Shown piece by piece: positions 61,951-64,000 of a stretch of DNA of 64,000 nucleotides (positions are counted from its first letter, which is position 1; every line of letters begins with the position of its first letter). Both the position numbers and the translations under genes were made by a program. The stretch covers positions 1 through 64,000 of the forward strand of contig NZ_JAVKCH010000015.1 of NCBI RefSeq assembly GCF_040222815.1, in the 5' to 3' direction. The DNA is from Imperialibacter sp040222815. GTDB taxonomy: Bacteria > Bacteroidota > Bacteroidia > Cytophagales > Cyclobacteriaceae. The notes beneath the pieces were generated by a model. It was not told the origin of the DNA, did not search any database, and saw only the letters and a list, made by a program, of their open reading frames with translations.

Positions 61951-63261
61951 CTACATTTTCAAAGAAGAAAAAAAACGCTCAAACAATGTTCTTTCCTTTG
62001 TAATAATCTCTGCCGTAGCAACCAGCCCTGGCCTATACTGTATTGATTGTCCGTAATTAGTGCTAAGCCCATTAATAAAAACGACTTTAGCAAGATAGCC
62101 ACCGCTTGCAGGCACATCTGAAATAAAGTCAACTCTTCCCTCCACTGCTCCAAATTCCTGGAATGGATAGGAATGAAACTTTAGCAGCACAGCCTGTCCT
62201 ATTCTCACCTTACCAAAATTGGACTGTGGGATAACTACTTCTGCAAAGTAGTCTGCATTATTTTGATTAATGTAACAGATTGGCTGGGCTATCTCAAGCT
62301 GCTGATTCTCCTCGACAAAAGTGACAAAATTTAGACTGCCTGAAATAGGAGCTGTAATTAGAAATTTGTGTTTCCACTCTTCCACCTGGCTGTTGAAAGT
62401 ATTTACTGCCTGTTGAAATATCTGTCGCTGCTGCTCAATGGTACTTATCAAATCGATGAGTTCCTTCTTCTTTTCGCTTTGTAATGACTTGTTGGTCAGT
62501 ATTGCCGAATTTATCCTCGGCAAGCCTAATTTTTTACTCAATAGCTTGCTCTCTTCGTTTCGGAAGTCAAAATCAGATATTACCTTATCTTTTTTGAGAG
62601 CTTTGTTAACCTCGAAGGTAGTTTCCGTGAGGGCTACATCTCTGACCTGGAGGTCTCGCTCCTCGATAAGGGAAAAATTAAGCATTTCCAACCTTTTGTA
62701 GTCTTCCTCCAGCAACGACAGCTTTTGGTGAAAAATGCCGTTTGGCAAGTATTGCTTAAAGGAAAGATAAGCCTCAATAAAGCCCTGATTTGCGCTCTGG
62801 AGCTCGCCAAACTGAGTGCCGTTCATGGGCATCAAATAATCAATACTTTTTTCCTGTGAACTAAGCAGGCGAATTCGAATAGAATCCAACCTTGTTGACA
62901 GCCCGATAACTTCATCATGGCTGGCTAATGCTTCCATATATCCTAGTATCTGGCCTTTATGAACCTCCTCGCCCTCCTTCACGTTCAGTTTTACCAGTTT
63001 CCCACCCACATTGTTCACTACCATCTTGGGAGCGTTGAGCGAGGTCAATTTTGCCTCCGCCTCAACCTTATCCGGATACTTGATTACCCACAATGCGACA
63101 CCTATAAAGCCCAGGACAACGGCCAAGAACAGATTTCCCCAATTCAGTAGAAATCCGGGATTTTCCGATACTATTTCCTCCATCATCTCCGAACGGCCGA
63201 CCAAGCGTCCATTCGTTGAATGAATATGATGATCAGTTCCGTTGTCTATTAATTTGCTCAA
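61951..63261 (-). CDS. HlyD family secretion protein (membrane fusion protein)
   Basis: A 436-residue periplasmic adaptor of type I secretion. One membrane helix lies near residues 43-63 (LFLAVVLGFIGVALWVIKYP), followed by a lipoyl-like half motif (GGKLVKLNVKEGEEVHKGQI), a long coiled-coil hairpin (about 160-290), the second lipoyl part (FLITAPISGSLNFVTFVEEN) and a C-terminal beta-barrel domain. The start is taken as TTG at 63261, ten bases after the ABC gene stop; an ATG at 63186 is the alternative. It pairs with the upstream ABC exporter, probably for peptides. Confidence 0.82.
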   Translation of the reverse strand: MSKLIDNGTDHHIHSTNGRLVGRSEMMEEIVSENPGFLLNWGNLFLAVVLGFIGVALWVIKYPDKVEAEAKLTSLNAPKMVVNNVGGKLVKLNVKEGEEVHKGQILGYMEALASHDEVIGLSTRLDSIRIRLLSSQEKSIDYLMPMNGTQFGELQSANQGFIEAYLSFKQYLPNGIFHQKLSLLEEDYKRLEMLNFSLIEERDLQVRDVALTETTFEVNKALKKDKVISDFDFRNEESKLLSKKLGLPRINSAILTNKSLQSEKKKELIDLISTIEQQRQIFQQAVNTFNSQVEEWKHKFLITAPISGSLNFVTFVEENQQLEIAQPICYINQNNADYFAEVVIPQSNFGKVRIGQAVLLKFHSYPFQEFGAVEGRVDFISDVPASGGYLAKVVFINGLSTNYGQSIQYRPGLVATAEIITKERTLFERFFSSLKM

Positions 63262-63271
63262 AGTCCTTTCC

Positions 63272-64000
63272 TTAATTTCCCAGTTCCAATTGGTTTTTCA
63301 CCAATTCATAATACTTTCCCTTCTTAAGGCTAAGTTCCAAATGACTGCCTTCTTCCACTATCTCACCTTTTTCAATAACGATTATTTTGTCCGCATTCTT
63401 TACCGTGCTTAACCTGTGCGCAACTACTATCACAGTCCTGCCTTTGAAAAAAGTTTGCAGGTTTTCCATGATCGACTTCTCATTATTAGCATCCAGGGCA
63501 TTGGTAGCCTCGTCAAAAAAAAGGAAACTTGGGTTTTTATACACCGCCCGAGCTATTAATAGCCTTTGCTTTTGCCCAGTACTTATGCCTGTGCCTTCGT
63601 TCCCAATTTTGGTATTAAATCCCAAGGGCAGTGACTCCACAAAGCTGAGTATATTTGCCACTCTACAGGCATCGACCAACTTTGAATAATCTGGATTCTC
63701 ATCCCCGACGGCCACGTTTTGAGCGATGCTGTCGCTGAAAATAAATCCGTCTTGCATAACACTGCCACACAACCTTCGCCAATAGCTAGGGCGTAAGTAT
63801 TTCAAGTTATTATCTCCGATTTTTATCTCGCCTGAATAGCCGTTGTAAAGCATCTGTACAAGCTTCAGAAGCGTGGTTTTACCGCTACCGCTTGTGCCTA
63901 CTATCGCCGTTACTTTTCCAGCAGGAAATTCGACGTTGATATCAGAAAGCACCCTGGGATTGCCAGCACCCGGGTAGGTGAAACTCACATTTTCAAATAT
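63272..64000 (-). CDS. ABC exporter ATPase domain, 5' part beyond window
   Basis: The frame is open to the window edge, so only the last 242 codons are seen: an ATP-binding domain with VSFTYPGAGNP, Walker A IVGTSGSGKTTLLKL, signature GISTGQKQRLLIARAV, Walker B PSFLFFDEATNALD and switch VVAHRLSTVK. The signature reads STGQ rather than the usual SGGQ. The domain order and the following HlyD gene fit a fused membrane-ATPase exporter of the bacteriocin/peptide type, which often has an N-terminal C39 peptidase; that part lies outside the window. The true start is not visible. Confidence 0.85.
   Translation of the reverse strand: MFENVSFTYPGAGNPRVLSDINVEFPAGKVTAIVGTSGSGKTTLLKLVQMLYNGYSGEIKIGDNNLKYLRPSYWRRLCGSVMQDGFIFSDSIAQNVAVGDENPDYSKLVDACRVANILSFVESLPLGFNTKIGNEGTGISTGQKQRLLIARAVYKNPSFLFFDEATNALDANNEKSIMENLQTFFKGRTVIVVAHRLSTVKNADKIIVIEKGEIVEEGSHLELSLKKGKYYELVKNQLELGN

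Noticed and set aside
1..64000. CRISPR array
   Set aside because: No set of regularly spaced direct repeats was found. Repeats present are protein repeats (WG, VCBS, SprB) or the two duplications described.

Overview
The window looks like a chromosome segment of a marine-type Bacteroidota bacterium, most probably of the class Cytophagia. The evidence is a gldH gliding-motility lipoprotein gene next to a PSP1/RicT gene, two GT117 (DUF2723) proteins, a GWxTD protein, WG repeats, SprB-like repeats, CRTAC1-type VCBS/ASPIC lipoproteins, and several promoters with the Bacteroidota -7 element TAnnTTTG. Base composition is moderate and fairly even. No phage, IS element, plasmid backbone or CRISPR array was seen.

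Positions 1-13702 (minus strand) are one long run of closely packed, often overlapping genes for a surface polysaccharide exported by an ABC transporter. In the direction of transcription they encode a polytopic membrane protein, a Wzm-like permease, a Wzt-like ATPase with a C-terminal extension, an FkbM methyltransferase, two GT2 enzymes, a GT4, a methyltransferase, another GT4, a GT2-fold enzyme, a methyltransferase, a polysaccharide pyruvyl transferase and a GT9. A secreted protein runs off the left edge. A divergent GT4 (13850-14923) lies just outside this run.

Positions 14909-43591 are mostly conserved Cytophagia core genes: a Uma2-type nuclease, a TPR protein, small membrane proteins, tandem GT117 proteins, a methyltransferase, a GWxTD protein with rlmB, mannose-1-phosphate guanylyltransferase (GDP-mannose supply), recQ, purD, ricT-gldH, a 1340-residue SF1 helicase, a ComEA-like helix-hairpin-helix protein, hemA, a WG-repeat protein and an SRPBCC/GyrI-like protein.

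Positions 43692-46425 (minus strand) form a small sigma-factor operon: an ECF sigma factor, a protein with one inner-membrane helix and a beta-barrel-like C-terminus, and a lipoprotein combining SprB-like repeats with a C-x4-CH haem-type motif. Next come tRNA-Pro(AGG) with a degenerate copy of its 3' half, ridA-pepP, and a divergent subtilase.

Positions 50139-55205 (minus strand) are a second glycosyltransferase group downstream of an AraC-type regulator. It carries a clear scar of segmental duplication: a degraded GT2 pseudogene lies beside the intact araC, and a piece of the 3' end of araC lies beside the intact GT2.

Positions 55297-64000 hold a dihaem cytochrome c, an M16 peptidase, a CRTAC1-like lipoprotein followed by a small exported protein, with a perfect 20-bp inverted repeat at the start codon of the latter, and the end of a peptide-type ABC exporter/HlyD operon that runs off the right edge. 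I found no fully new system. The strongest leads are the GT2/araC duplication, the tRNA half-duplication, the start-codon hairpin and the sigma/barrel/SprB-cytochrome operon.
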